A stretch of 64,000 bases of DNA. It comes from Diogma glabrata. Lineage: Eukaryota; Arthropoda; Insecta; Diptera; Cylindrotomidae. Location: assembly GCA_963693315.1 (NCBI GenBank), contig OY856186.1, positions 280,486,459 through 280,550,458 on the forward strand, written 5' to 3'. Position numbers and translations under genes: made by a program. The notes below the pieces were generated by a model. The model made no database searches and had not been told where the DNA came from. It saw only the letters and a list, made by a program, of their open reading frames with translations. Each line of letters starts with the position of its first letter. Positions within the stretch are counted from its first letter, which is position 1. Shown in pieces: positions 34,357-44,780 of the stretch.

Positions 34357-35545
34357 CATAGTAAAGATACTAACAAACATTTTGAGTTTTTTTTAAAAAT
34401 CCATCAAAGATTCTGGAAGTTATACTCGAAAAAAGTTAGGAAAAAATCAAAAATTTATGTTTTTTAAAAATTTTTCCATATTCAACGGCATAAATTTTGA
34501 ACAAACAATGATTGTAAGTTTTTTGATTTCTTGCAACCTACAGTCGATTCAATTCCATTTATTTCAAATTAAAAAACTTTGAAAACGAATTTTGGTGCAG
34601 CTTGCATCAAGTTATTCAGGTTTTCCCAAAAAAAGTCAAAATTCAAAATTTGGAAAAAAAAAATTTTACTAAGAATAATTTAAATTCTGTAACATAATTG
34701 ATTTATATATGAGTTGTTATACAGATTTTCGAGTTAAAATTGCGAGTTATGGTCAAAATCTAGCCGTAACACAAGTTAAAACGTTAAATGGACATTTGTA
34801 TCTTTAATGTGTTAAGTTGAAGTTGACATAACTATTTTTCGGCATCCACGGTTTATCTTCATTCAGTTTTATGCGAAAGTAATGAAGGTATACAATTCTT
34901 ATATATGGAGTGATTTTTTTAGCAGGATGTATTACGCAAATTCTACTAATAAAACAAAATGAATTTGGACTATTTTTACACTTGAAACTTCTTGAGAAGC
35001 CATTTAAATAGATTTAACTTTACTCTTTACTTTTTTTTTAAAAGAATTCTTAACTGATGTTTGAGAACGACTGAACTTGTAAACTGAACTCGAAAAAATA
35101 CATAAGCGCGGTTGAAATAAGAAAAACTCAAAATGGCTCGCAGTTTTTATTCGAAAATCTGTATAACAACTTATATATAAATTAATTATGTTGCTGAATT
35201 TAAATTATTGTTAGTAAACAAATTTTGTTCACAAATTTTTAGTTTTGCCTCTCTTTAGGAAAACCTGAATAACTTGTGCAACTTGCACCAAAATTCGTGT
35301 TTTTTAACTTAAAAAAAAGGAAATTGAAATTACGACGGGCTCCAAGAAATTAAAAGAAATCAAGAAATTAAAAGAAATTACAATCATTGTTAGTTCGAAA
35401 CGAAATTTATGGCGTTGAATATGGAAATTTTTTTAGAAAACGTAAATTTTTGATTTTTTTTCAACTTTTTTCGAATGCAACTTTCAGAATCCTTGATGGA
35501 TTTTTACAAAAACAGCTCAAAATATTTGTTAGCATCTTTTCTATG
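34357..35545. mobile_element. Foldback element with roughly 400-bp inverted arms
   Basis: The left arm (34357-34770) and the reverse complement of the right arm (35130-35545) align through CATAG...AAAGAT, CTAACAAA, ATTTTGAG, ATCCATCAAGGATTCTG-like, ATTCAACGCCATAAATTT-like and GGTGCAAG-like blocks, with moderate divergence. The spacer of about 360 bp is non-coding. It starts nine bases after the A-tail of the RTE-like LINE. A non-autonomous DNA transposon is likely; the superfamily is unresolved. Confidence 0.75.
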
Positions 35546-35788
35546 AATTTGTCTAATTAATACAGATAGTTTTGTTTTGTAAAATATGCAATTCAAAAAC
35601 CGGAAGAACCTTTTTACACCTAAAAAATAGTTTATCACTAATATTTCAAAAATAAGAGCTAACCTAAAAAAATGAATAAAATATTCGTGTTCAGCAGGTT
35701 AAAATCCACAAGAAAAGTTGAGTTTTAGTCAGGGAGACAAAACAAGATCAAAATTTGTAAGCTAGTCTATATATATACTACACAAAAA

Positions 35789-36687
35789 AAGTCCAAGCGG
35801 CACGTATATCCGCTAGAAATAGGTAGATTTCGAGATCAGACAGTTTTGTGTGCCAGTAGAATCTGATGTATCAGATTAGTTTAAACAACACAAACTAATT
35901 TAAAACAGATATCGAGCAAATTTTAAAAAGAAAAATAGCTACATATAAGCAAAACCATATCTTTCCAATTTTGCAACAAAAAAATATCAAATCTACCACA
36001 GAACATGTGTGTGACAATTTCTGACACAAGCCTACGCTATATCATATGTCGTCCAATTACTGCAAAATATCAAAATAGTTTATTTCTAAGAAAAAAAAAA
36101 TAATTTTTTCTATTCAAATCTTTTTATTTTTTTTTCATTGACTGTTATAAGGTTTTTGGAAATTGTAGTTATGGATTGTTGCAAAATTTTTTTGTTGAAG
36201 CCAACAAGTCAAAAACCTCGAACTGCAGAGGTTTATATTTATAAGAAACGGATTAAAATGTTTCCACAGATTCTAAATTTATTAAGATTTTAAAAATATT
36301 AGCATCCAAACGTTATGACGGATTAAAAAAAACGATTTTTTTTTCTAGTATAAAGCCCCTAGTTATTTAACCATGTGTCAGATTTTTCTGATTTACGAAC
36401 TTGTCCAAAATATTAATAAAACACACATGTTTACGGAAGGTTTTTTGATCTGGCTCCACAAATGCGACCGTGAGAGTGCCGGTTGATTCAAACGCATTTT
36501 GTGTTTTACAAGCTTTTTTGTTGGAGCCGCTCACTTAGGAACCTCTAACTGCAGAGGTCTTTTTTTTAAAGAAACTGATTAAAAAGGTTTTGAAGATTCT
36601 AAATTTATGAAGTTTTTAAAAATATTAGAATCTAAACGGCCGTTATAACGGATCTAAAAAACAGAGTTTTTTTCTAGTATAAAGCCT
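35789..36687 (+). repeat. Family X repeat, subtype 1, cut by assembly gap
   Basis: A close copy of 4791-5700, including the first internal tandem unit and the CTAGTATAAAGCCT block at which the N run begins. The second copy of that block is present in 4791-5856, so the gap falls inside a repeat. Confidence 0.85.
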
Positions 36688-36887
36688 NNNNNNNNNNNNN
36701 NNNNNNNNNNNNNNNNNNNNNNNNNNNNNNNNNNNNNNNNNNNNNNNNNNNNNNNNNNNNNNNNNNNNNNNNNNNNNNNNNNNNNNNNNNNNNNNNNNNN
36801 NNNNNNNNNNNNNNNNNNNNNNNNNNNNNNNNNNNNNNNNNNNNNNNNNNNNNNNNNNNNNNNNNNNNNNNNNNNNNNNNNNNNNNN
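36688..36887. other. Assembly gap, 200 N
   Basis: Exactly 200 N, a default spacer size in scaffolding. Sequence order across it is not proven. Apparent ORFs crossing it are meaningless. Confidence 0.98.
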
Positions 36888-37500
36888 TATGGATGGTTCA
36901 TATGCCAACTTTCAGATGGCAGAGTAAATCAATTTTTTCAATTGATAGTAAACTTCAACTTCGTGTAAGGCTATTATTAGACTATCAAATATGTTTTAGT
37001 AAAGAAAACTTTGTTTTATTTGATAATAAACGAAAAGCATATTATGCTAAGTCAAATACGTTACCAAGGATTATTAATAATTTTGTGGAGGTTATATATT
37101 AATCATATAAGTGTTAGTATCGAAACCTGTAAAAAAATTATTGTATTGGTTTTTATAAAGTTTGAATAAAAATAAGAGTACAAATTAAAGAAAACAATAA
37201 TTTAAATTTATTAATTGTGTTTTTAAATTATTCATTGATCTTCAATATTAATTTACAAAAATCAATATCAAATTTAAAAATGCTCTCATTTGTATTGCTA
37301 ATTAAAATATAACGATTAGATGTAAAAAAAAATTGTCATCAAAACTGGATGAAAAACTAGGAGCGAAGTTTATTTTACAACATTTACATTCTCCAATTTC
37401 ATGTCATATTTTTTTATTGACCAATATATTTGATAGTGTGATATACGCCTCATAAATTTGGGTTAGCCAATAGATGGTGCCGTATTTGTATTTGAAACGT
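36888..37500. other. AT-rich DNA with one unidentified short ORF
   Basis: A 69-codon plus-strand frame (36893-37102) encodes LLLDYQICFSKENFVLFDNK and a YYAKSNTLPRIINNFVEVIY tail. I do not recognise it. It runs from the gap edge, so it could be the end of a longer gene or element protein. The rest is AT-rich with no recognised feature. Confidence 0.4.
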
Positions 37501-37502
37501 TG

Positions 37503-37738
37503 TTTTTAGGCGTGCCATACACCTGTGCTAAACTATGCGAAATATGCGAACTATGTTTTTAAAAAAGTAATGTTTTAATGCGAATAAAGCTTTTTAAAAA
37601 AATGTAATGTTTCCGTTTTTCTTTTCTTTTTTAAATGTTTTGTTTCCGTAATGTTTATTTCTATAATTACGTTATATACATTATTTTTTAAAAATTATCA
37701 TATTTCGCATAGTTTAGCTCAGGTGTATAGCGCGCCTT
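37503..37738. mobile_element. Short TIR element (MITE)
   Basis: The left end has AGGCGTGCCATACACCTGTG and continues CTAAACTATGCGAAATATG. The right end, in reverse complement, reads AGGCGCGCTATACACCTGAG and then the same CTAAACTATGCGAAATATG. The interior is AT-rich and non-coding. AACGTTG flanks both sides (37496-37502 and 37739-37745), so a 7-8-bp target duplication, as in hAT elements, is plausible. Confidence 0.75.
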
Positions 37739-37969
37739 AACGTTGAAGTTTTGCAAATACACTAATATTTGCTTTTTCAAATTGTTCGTGTATTATTTCT
37801 TCATTGGTGATTGGTGATAATTATTTTAATTGGTTTTTTGTTTAAATATCGGTTTATGCGCGTAGGTTGCTTTGATCAATGTTTTTATAGCAATAATTAA
37901 AGAATTCAATAACGAATTAAATATATACTCGCGCAGGAAGATTTGTAAAATTTAAAATTTTAGATCTAT

Positions 37970-38280
37970 GGGTGTGACAACCCCGCGTACTTAGATCCCT
38001 GCTATTTGCACATGAGTTAGCTGGAGCTATCGTAAACCACTGGCTAGCACTAGCCAAAGTGATATCCTAGGGATGTTGGCGGATGAACTTTTTTCAATCA
38101 ACGATAGCACCCTAGAGAATAGAATATTCTTTGATGATGACACGCTATTTTTTAAAAATAAAATGTGTTGGGTAGTACGAATTACAATGTGAGCAACAAC
38201 AACTCATGACAACCTTTGAAGAATAAGGTCCCACAACAACATGCTTTCTAAGGTGTTGATGGACGCAAATTTTTCATTTT
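37970..38280 (-). repeat. Jockey/CR1-like LINE scraps (5'- and 3'-type)
   Basis: 38148-38280 is, on the minus strand, the LINE 3' tail: GCGTCCATCA...GGGACCT...GTTGTTGTTGC...ACACATTTTATTTTTAAAA. Next to it, 37970-38090 matches the minus-strand 5'-type block GGATATCAC...AACTCATGTGCAAATAGCAGGGA...TACGCGGGG also seen at 9790-9870. Both are short decayed copies. Confidence 0.5.
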
Positions 38281-38625
38281 TGTATATATTTTTGAAGAAT
38301 GAACTTTTTCGTTTGATCGAAGAAATGAGCTTCCATATAACTATTAAATATACCGGGTTTAATCCTTCAGCAAAACCATGTTTTACATGATCTTTGTATA
38401 TGATTCTAGCACTTTAAGGATAATTGGTAACCCAATTTAGCTTTGTTCCTACAAATTTGAAAAAAAAAAAAAAAGTATTTTATTTTCATTCCCTCTATTT
38501 TATCATGAAATATTGCCCTATGTCGTTTATTATTATGTGAAAGTATTTATTATTTAGTTCTTCTTATTCTATTCATTCTCCTATTCATTCTTTGAAATGA
38601 ATATAAAAAACAAAAAATAAGAAAT

Positions 38626-38738
38626 TTGCGTCCATCATCTTAAAAAACATGATGGTATGGAACCTAGGTCTTAAAGGGTTTTATGTGTTGTTGTGAGAGA
38701 TATTGTAATTCCAACTACACAACACATTTTATTAAAAA
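38626..38738 (+). repeat. Jockey/CR1-like LINE 3' tail, plus strand
   Basis: GCGTCCATCATCTTAAAAAA, GAACCTAGGTCTTAAAGGG and ACTACACAACACATTTTATT, then A7. This matches the 3' UTR and A-tail of the LINE at 6675-9773 and lies inverted relative to the fragment at 38148-38280. Confidence 0.7.
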
Positions 38739-38782
38739 AATATGTCAAATATTTTGAAATAGCACAAATTTTTTGAAATGTT

Positions 38783-39047
38783 TTGGTGAAAAAGATGATG
38801 AACAATTTCATTGAAGCTACAATTTTGAATGGAAAATTCAAAGGGGAATATGTACAGTTGCTACGCATATCAATGTTCCCAACAGATATGGCAACAGCAT
38901 GGCAATTCAAACGTTTAGTTTCCAGTGCGACTCGCTTTTGCAATGACCATCAACAAAGCACAAGGAAAATTGCTGCAAGGATGTGAACCAGGTAGATTTG
39001 GAGAATCCGTACTTCTCACATCTGGACAACTGTATGTGGCCATCTAA
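38783..39047 (+). pseudogene. Helitron Pif1-like helicase C-terminal fragment
   Basis: One frame gives MNNFIEATILNGKFKGEYV, then RISMFPTDM and FKRL. After a frameshift near 38925 the next frame gives LAFAMTINKAQGKLL, then GCEPGRFGESVLLTSGQLYV and a stop at 39045. The order MNN.IEATI, FKR, FAMTINK(A/S)QG, GQLYVA is the end of the Pif1-type helicase of Helitron Rep/Hel proteins (last helicase motifs). The Rep nuclease and earlier helicase motifs are absent. In rolling-circle transposition this helicase unwinds the donor strand; this copy is dead. Confidence 0.8.
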
Positions 39048-39061
39048 CGTATAAATAGTAC

Positions 39062-40480
39062 ACGAATAAATACCTTCTGATTTATTCGTGTACGTATCTA
39101 GACGGAAAAACACAAAATATAATGTGTGCCCACAAGCACAGGAACAAAGAAATAGAATTAAAACGACATTTTGAAATTTTTTCCTTATTAAAATAAATAA
39201 TTGTTGCTATAAAAATGATACAATGTAAATTTAATGTTAGGTACGTTTAGTTTGACTGAAACAACTGAAAAAACAACAACAATTGCATTCAATTTTTCGT
39301 TGTTTCAAATGCTTCAGTCAAATCGAGCACGGCTGTTATCAAAACGAGTTTTCTTGAATTTCCTTTCTTATGAGATACCGACAATATGCGACGGCTATAA
39401 ATTATAATGTTAAATAAACAAAAGTTTTACACTATTTGGTGTAAAATAAATAAAATTTTGAGAGATTTTTAGAGTGACTAAACTTAAAGTAATTATTTTA
39501 ATTCCGTGAATTTTGCAATTTTAAAGCATTTTTTATTTTTTCTCAAAAAAACTTCTTTAAAACAGTTTTTGTGTGTTTCGTGTCGGGAACAAATACAATT
39601 TACAATTGTATAATCACAGATGAAGAATTCAATTTAAATAAATATGAGATAATGAAGTTTCAATTTAGAAATTATCTGAACATGAAAATTAAAATATGTT
39701 TTATTGTTGTTTCATCCACTGTGGCTGAGTCTGTAAGATAGCTTTGAACTATGATGTCTCTGATGAGTGTGAGTTCAATCCCGACAATAATTAATTATTA
39801 TCGGGAATAATACTTTCAATAATTACTTTGCGCAATAATTACTCACAAAATTGCCCCAAAATTAATATTCCATTAATGTTGTCTATATATGGAACATATA
39901 TGCCAATATATTGACCGTGTGTAAGATATTAGTTTCGCATTGATTTGCAGCAATCAATAATCACTTTAAAATGACTTAAGATGTTGACTAATATTTCTCA
40001 TCCTATGAATTTACATCTTATAAATTCTAATACAAAAACTTCCAAATAATTTTGATTTTTTTGCATCACTTCTTTTATTCCTTTTTTGTATCACTTCTTC
40101 TATACTTCATCTAATGTATTGTCGCTATTCTTTCTGCCCTTGCTGACCATAAAATGACAACGATCAAAACTTTTTGCAACGTTTTTAATAACCTACCGGT
40201 AAAGCAAGCGTATATTAAACCGCATGAACACTGTGAAAATTAGTAAATCAATTTTTGTTCCGTATAATGTTCTATATAGAGACACACCTGAAATCTTATT
40301 TGATCGCGTATTTTTTATATATCCTTTGTTTTATATATAATACTATTTTTTTTATATCTTACTGATCAACTAGAGTGCTGATCCTTTTACAATCATATTT
40401 AAAAAAAAATCATTTCGCATTACTACTCTTAGAAATTATTGCTACTACGTCAACAAAATGTATACACATAATCTTTATTT
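39062..40480. other. Non-coding Helitron-linked DNA with a tRNA-like repeat
   Basis: No gene. 39600-40040 is a diverged relative of the 549-bp unit at 42297-43424: GAAGTTTCAATTTAGAAATT and ATCTGAACAT, then a tRNA-like segment, ATTAATGTTGTCTATAT, GTTTCGCATTGATTTGCAGC and CTCATCCTATGAATTTACA. A 16-bp palindromic pair CCCGACAATAATTAA/TTAATTATTATCGGG lies at 39780-39805. Confidence 0.6.
39712..39790 (+). repeat. tRNA-derived SINE-like segment
   Basis: TGTGGCTGAGTCTGTAAGAT resembles a polymerase III A box and GAGTTCAATCCCGAC a B box. The spacing is tRNA-like. It is homologous to the segments at 42655-42750 and 43204-43299. It is unlikely to be a functional tRNA because no complete cloverleaf with a 3' acceptor strand is evident. 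Confidence 0.5.
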
Positions 40481-40483
40481 ATA

Positions 40484-40513
40484 GGCGTAGCAAAGCACGC
40501 CGGGTCCCGCTAG
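40484..40513 (+). mobile_element. Helitron 3' terminus
   Basis: The hairpin GGCGTAGCAAAGCACGCC (GGCGT/ACGCC stem) is followed 12 bases later by terminal CTAG and then T. A short GC hairpin just upstream of CTRR, inserted before T, is the hallmark of Helitron 3' ends. With the helicase remnant 1.4 kb upstream on the same strand, this marks the end of a Helitron or a derivative. The 5' TC end was not located. Confidence 0.8.
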
Positions 40514-40715
40514 TATATATATATATGTGGGAAACCTGAGTACAGCACTGGTCATGTATTTTTATGATATGTTAATATTATTTAGTTGTAATCAATATAT
40601 TGTATAAACAAAATTCAGTTACGATAATCATTTCATGAAGAAAAGTTCTAAATTAAATAAATACTCCTCTATATATAATCAGTTTTTGTTTAAATTCTAT
40701 CCAATAAATCCTACA

Positions 40716-40733
40716 TGGGGGCTCAACCGGGAT
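40716..40733 (+). promoter_or_regulatory. Primer-binding site, tRNA-Pro type
   Basis: TGGGGGCTCAACCGGGAT lies directly after the 5' LTR. It matches the well-known tRNA-Pro-type primer site except for AA in place of GT in the middle, so priming by tRNA-Pro is likely but not certain. Confidence 0.6.
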
Positions 40734-41177
40734 TCTGGAGCATTAAACAAGAATTGTATGTATGGCAAAGTTATGGCTTATGGCAAAGTTTTATTTTAAA
40801 AATAATTGTTAAGGTAAAGAAACTACAGAAAAGTGAAAAGTGAAAAGATATTATTAAATAAAAGAACTCAAAGTGATAAGTCTTAAACTATTTTTACAGA
40901 CAAGTCTAAAGGAAAGACAATTTAGAAAAATAGTTAAAAAATATTAGCAACAAAAGTTCTGCAATCACTGTAAACAAGGTAACGTTATTTTTTATAAATA
41001 TGTGCTCTCATAATTATCTATGTACAATGTATGGTAAAGTAGTCAACCTTTGAATAAAAATTTAATAATTAAAGTGTTAAGGTTTATAAAAAAAAACATT
41101 ATAAACATTTTATAGAACAATCGATTTATTAAATTAACTGTGGTATATTCTTTTTTTAATTGCTTTTGCTTGTTCAT

Positions 41178-41903
41178 ATGGATGCTTCCATTTCTGAACT
41201 TAAAACGAAAGAACTCAAAGATCTGTTAAAACAAAGAAATTTACCAACGCATTATAGAAAGAAAACTGATCTTATCGAAAGGTTAAAAGCGTCAATGTCA
41301 GCAGACGATTTGCAAGAACATTCAGACCACAGTTATAGCAGTTTAGAGGAAGACGGTAAAGTTAACGAGATGACTCATGAAAACAGTTTTACCTTCAAAG
41401 ATGTTGAAGAATCATTAGAAACTTTTGATGGTGAAACCGATAGAAATGTTTCGGAGTGGATATCAGAATATGATGATGTCGCCAAAGCGTGTGGATGGAA
41501 TGAAATACAAAAGTATTTGTATGCGAGAAGATTATTACGTAATGCAGCGAAGCTTGCAGTAGAATCTGCTACCAAAGTGCATAGTTGGGAAGCGTTGAAG
41601 AAGTTTTTAAAAGATGAGTTTAGTGATTCGCTGCCCCGTATAGATGTGCATAAAAAATTGTCAGATCGTAAAATGTCAAAAAATGAAACATTTTTACAAT
41701 ACTTTTATAGTATGCGACAAATTGGAAAGCAAGGCAGTGTCGATGATGTATCAATTATTTCATATATCATTGCAGGAATTTTTGATGAACCATCAAATAA
41801 AATGATTTTGTATGAAGCCAAGACGTTTAATGAACTGAAAGAAAAATTTAAGGTGTACGAAACAATGAAATCTCAAAGTAAAATAAAGAGTTTTGGCAAA
41901 ACT
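41178..41903 (+). pseudogene. Outer element Gag, N-terminal part with SAP-like motif
   Basis: Starts at ATG 41178. Residues 1-40 (ISELKTKELKDLLKQRNLPT, then RKKTDLIERLKASM) fit the SAP helix-turn-helix DNA-binding motif: alternating leucines, a turn, then K.DLIERL. The rest is a retrotransposon Gag domain: FDGETDRNVSEWISEYDDVA, then KYLYARRLL, WEALKKFLKDEF and FLQYFYSMRQIGKQG. The frame stops a few codons inside the inner LTR. The zinc knuckles are on the other side, at 49575 on. Gag would package element RNA; a SAP motif could add nucleic-acid or chromatin binding (inference). Confidence 0.8.
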
Positions 41904-42654
41904 GTTGGAACCTGATTCAGCGCAAACAACTATCAATTTGCTTTTCTCACTTATAAATAAAAACGGTCGAATATAAATTCAAAAGAAAATCAGTTTCATC
42001 TAAATGTAATTTTTGAGCGCACATTAAAAATCGATATAATTGGTATTTTGTTTATCGATTCTTTAAAGTAAACAAATCAATCAAATTCTTTGCCGCGTCA
42101 TAATAAAATGATTCATATATGTATTGAAATAATGAGTATATTAAATTACTCAAAATACAAAATTCAATAAAGAGAGATTAGCATAAACAATTGTTACAAC
42201 AGATGATTTACAGGTTTTGGCTTAACCAACTGTAAATTCAAGGAATTGAAGTAAATTAGATTAATAAGTTTGAATATCGAAATTAAAATATAATTTCTTT
42301 GGTATTTTTTATATTAAATTTCTAGATATTACGATGTGTGAATTCATAGGATGAGAGAATATTTCGTCAACATCTAACTTTACGTCAGATATTAAGTTTC
42401 GCATTGATTGGCAACAATCAATAATGACTTTACACTCGTGACTTAGGATGTTGATTAGAATGTTGACTTAGATGTTGACGAAATATTCTCTCATCCTATG
42501 AATTCACACATCGTAATATCTAGAAATTTAATATAAAAAATACCAAAGAAATACAATTTTCAATATGTAATCATAGATGAAAAATTCAACTTAAGTAAAT
42601 ATGAAAAATGATGAAGTTTCAATTTAGAAATTATCTGAACATCAAAATTAAAAT

Positions 42655-42750
42655 ATGTTTCGTCATCGCCGCTTTGGCTAAGTTGTGTAAGACACACGGA
42701 ATTTGAACGATGTGTCTCTGATGAGTGTAGTTCGAATTCTGACACGAAAC
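42655..42750 (+). repeat. tRNA-derived SINE-like segment, copy 1
   Basis: TTGGCTAAGTTGTGTAAGAC fits a polymerase III A box (42675-42685) and TAGTTCGAATTCTGAC a B box (42729-42740). Spacing is about 55 bp and the outer strands pair weakly (TTTCGTCA/TGACACGAAA). An identical copy sits 549 bp downstream. It fits the head of a tRNA-derived SINE. A diverged member lies at 39712-39790. Confidence 0.55.
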
Positions 42751-43203
42751 ACAACAAAATTTTTTCTAAAGGAATTTTAGAGAAAATGAAAAATTATTTC
42801 GAATTGCAAAATTCAAGTGATTTCCAATATGTACTTAAGCTTAATTGTTCACAAAAACCAATCCGAAATTAAAAATTCCCCTAATGTTGTCTATATTTCC
42901 TAACCAAAAATATAACAACATATTGACTTTACGTCAGATATTAAGTTTCGCATTGATTGGCAACAATCAATAATGACTTTACACTCGTGACTTAGGATGT
43001 TGATTAGAATGTTGACTTAGATGTTGACGAAATATTCTCTCATCCTATGAATTCACACATCGTAATATCTAGAAATTTAATATAAAAAATACCAAAGAAA
43101 TACAATTTTCAATATGTAATCATAGATGAAAAATTCAACTTAAGTAAATATGAAAAATGATGAAGTTTCAATTTAGAAATTATCTGAACATCAAAATTAA
43201 AAT

Positions 43204-43299
43204 ATGTTTCGTCATCGCCGCTTTGGCTAAGTTGTGTAAGACACACGGAATTTGAACGATGTGTCTCTGATGAGTGTAGTTCGAATTCTGACACGAAAC
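43204..43299 (+). repeat. tRNA-derived SINE-like segment, copy 2
   Basis: The same A box and B box words as 42655-42750 in the second 549-bp unit, with no difference noticed. Confidence 0.55.
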
Positions 43300-43569
43300 A
43301 CAACAAAATTTTTTCTAAAGGAATTTTAGAGAAAATGAAAAATTATTTCGAATTGCAAAATTCAAGTGATTTCCAATATGTACTTAAGCTTAATTGTTCA
43401 CAAAAACCAATCCGAAATTAAAATATAATATTTTTCATTACATTTTTGGTTTTCCAACCAGTTGGTTTAATTAATATAAATACGAAGAAATATTGTTATT
43501 ATTATTAAAATAAAGTTAAAATAATTAAATTCATTGATTAACTATAATGTTAATAAAGTTATTGTAAAT

Positions 43570-43816
43570 CGTCGCTTTAATAATGAAACAACGTATGCTA
43601 TTTATACGTTGTTTTTATATAATAGGTGCGCTGCATTCCCCATAAGGGTATCTTTGAATTGACGTTTTTACATTTTCGAATTATTTTATGACTGGGGGTA
43701 AAAATTAATAAATTATAAATTAACGTCCATGCAAATGCATGCGCACATCAAACTTTAAACTCAAATATCTCGAAACTATACTTTTGCGTATACGTCATTT
43801 CATTATTAAAGCGACG
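43570..43816. mobile_element. 247-bp MITE in the inner 5' LTR
   Basis: Terminal inverted repeats of 19-20 bp: left CGTCGCTTTAATAATGAAA, right TTTCATTATTAAAGCGACG, perfect. Duplicated AAAT lies on both sides (43566-43569 and 43817-43820); the uninterrupted 3' LTR has a single AAAT there, which proves insertion. A further inner pair of AACGTATGC/GCGTATACG-like words is present. Non-coding. Confidence 0.92.
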
Positions 43817-43956
43817 AAATTAAGTTATTGTAACACTGGAATATAACAAAGTTTTATACGTGCTAAAGATATAGTGTTTAAAATTGGAGCTGTGTGGTTC
43901 AACAGTTATCGCAAGGAACAACCGATTTAGGATAGCAGATAATAGCTGTATTTATA

Positions 43957-44780
43957 TTTGGTGACCCCGAGAATCGCAAACACGCGAATAACAGTTACAA
44001 GCCGTGCAAACTGAAACCTGGACGCTTCTTTAAGTATATAAGAGAAGCGTGCCAGGTAAATTGTAAGTAGATTTTCTTTTTATTTGCATACCAAAATCTC
44101 ACCAGAAATAATTCTAATGCCAATTTTTTTTTTTGGATATAACTACGGCCATCTTTAATCCTGCGTGGCATTAATTATTTGGAAAATATTTTTAATTATA
44201 CGCTGGAAATCCACATCGTCATATATAACCAGTTAACCAAATCAACTATATACTATTTATTAAATCAACTATATCAACTATAAGTTAATACTAGAAATAT
44301 AATACAACATAATAAAGCCAACAATAGCAGAATTTTCAACAAAGAAATTAGAAACATTAATACAAGAAGAAGTGCAGCATAAATAATTCAGGGGTGAGTG
44401 ACATTTTGTTTATATGTTAATCTCTTTTCATAAATTTTTTTTTTGCCTCCTTGTGTAAAAATTTAAATAAATAAATGAAACGTTTTCCATTATTTTGAAA
44501 ATTTGTTGATTTGATTATTTATTATTTTATTATACATTATATTGTTTTACAATATATATTTATATTAATACATATATTTATTGTATATATGTGCATGTTT
44601 CTTGTTACATTCGGTATTTTTGCGCGATCTTAGCTATTAAAATTTTTTTTTTGGATTTTTATTGGTTCTGCAAGAGAAGTTTACAAAATTTTTTATTATA
44701 AAATACTATTTTACGAACATCAACGTCGGGTTTATGAGTTGGGCTCTTGATTGTTTTGCATATATATATACTAAACGCAT
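43957..44780 (+). promoter_or_regulatory. Inner element leader with tRNA-Trp-type primer site
   Basis: The primer site TGGTGACCCCGA starts at 43959, two bases after the LTR, and matches the complement of the tRNA-Trp 3' end, as reported for CsRn1-group elements. The remaining 0.8 kb to the Gag ATG is non-coding leader. A tandem-like AACTATATCAACTATAA stretch occurs near 44265-44285. Confidence 0.75.

Larger units (their letters stand above)
42295..43429. mobile_element. SINE-like composite inserted in the inner 5' LTR
   Basis: About 1.13 kb interrupts the 5' LTR and is absent from the 3' LTR. The 17-bp string CGAAATTAAAATATAAT lies at both edges (42278-42294 and 43413-43429). Inside, a 549-bp unit occurs twice (for example 42560 and 43109). 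An 80-bp inverted repeat (42297-42379 against 42467-42549) flanks the start, built on CTTTGGTATTTTTTATATTA. Each unit holds a tRNA-like segment. A related unit lies in Helitron-linked DNA at 39600-40040. Whether the 17-bp repeat is a target duplication or element homology is unclear. Confidence 0.7.

Noticed and set aside
36654..36908. Two minus-strand ORFs across the N run
   Set aside because: Artefacts of translating N.
39712..39790. Functional tRNA gene
   Set aside because: Only A- and B-box-like words; no complete acceptor stem or anticodon arm could be drawn, and relatives are dispersed repeats.
42560..43306. Two identical 65-codon minus-strand ORFs
   Set aside because: They lie in the duplicated tRNA-like composite and cover the A and B box region; identity comes from the 549-bp duplication, not coding constraint.
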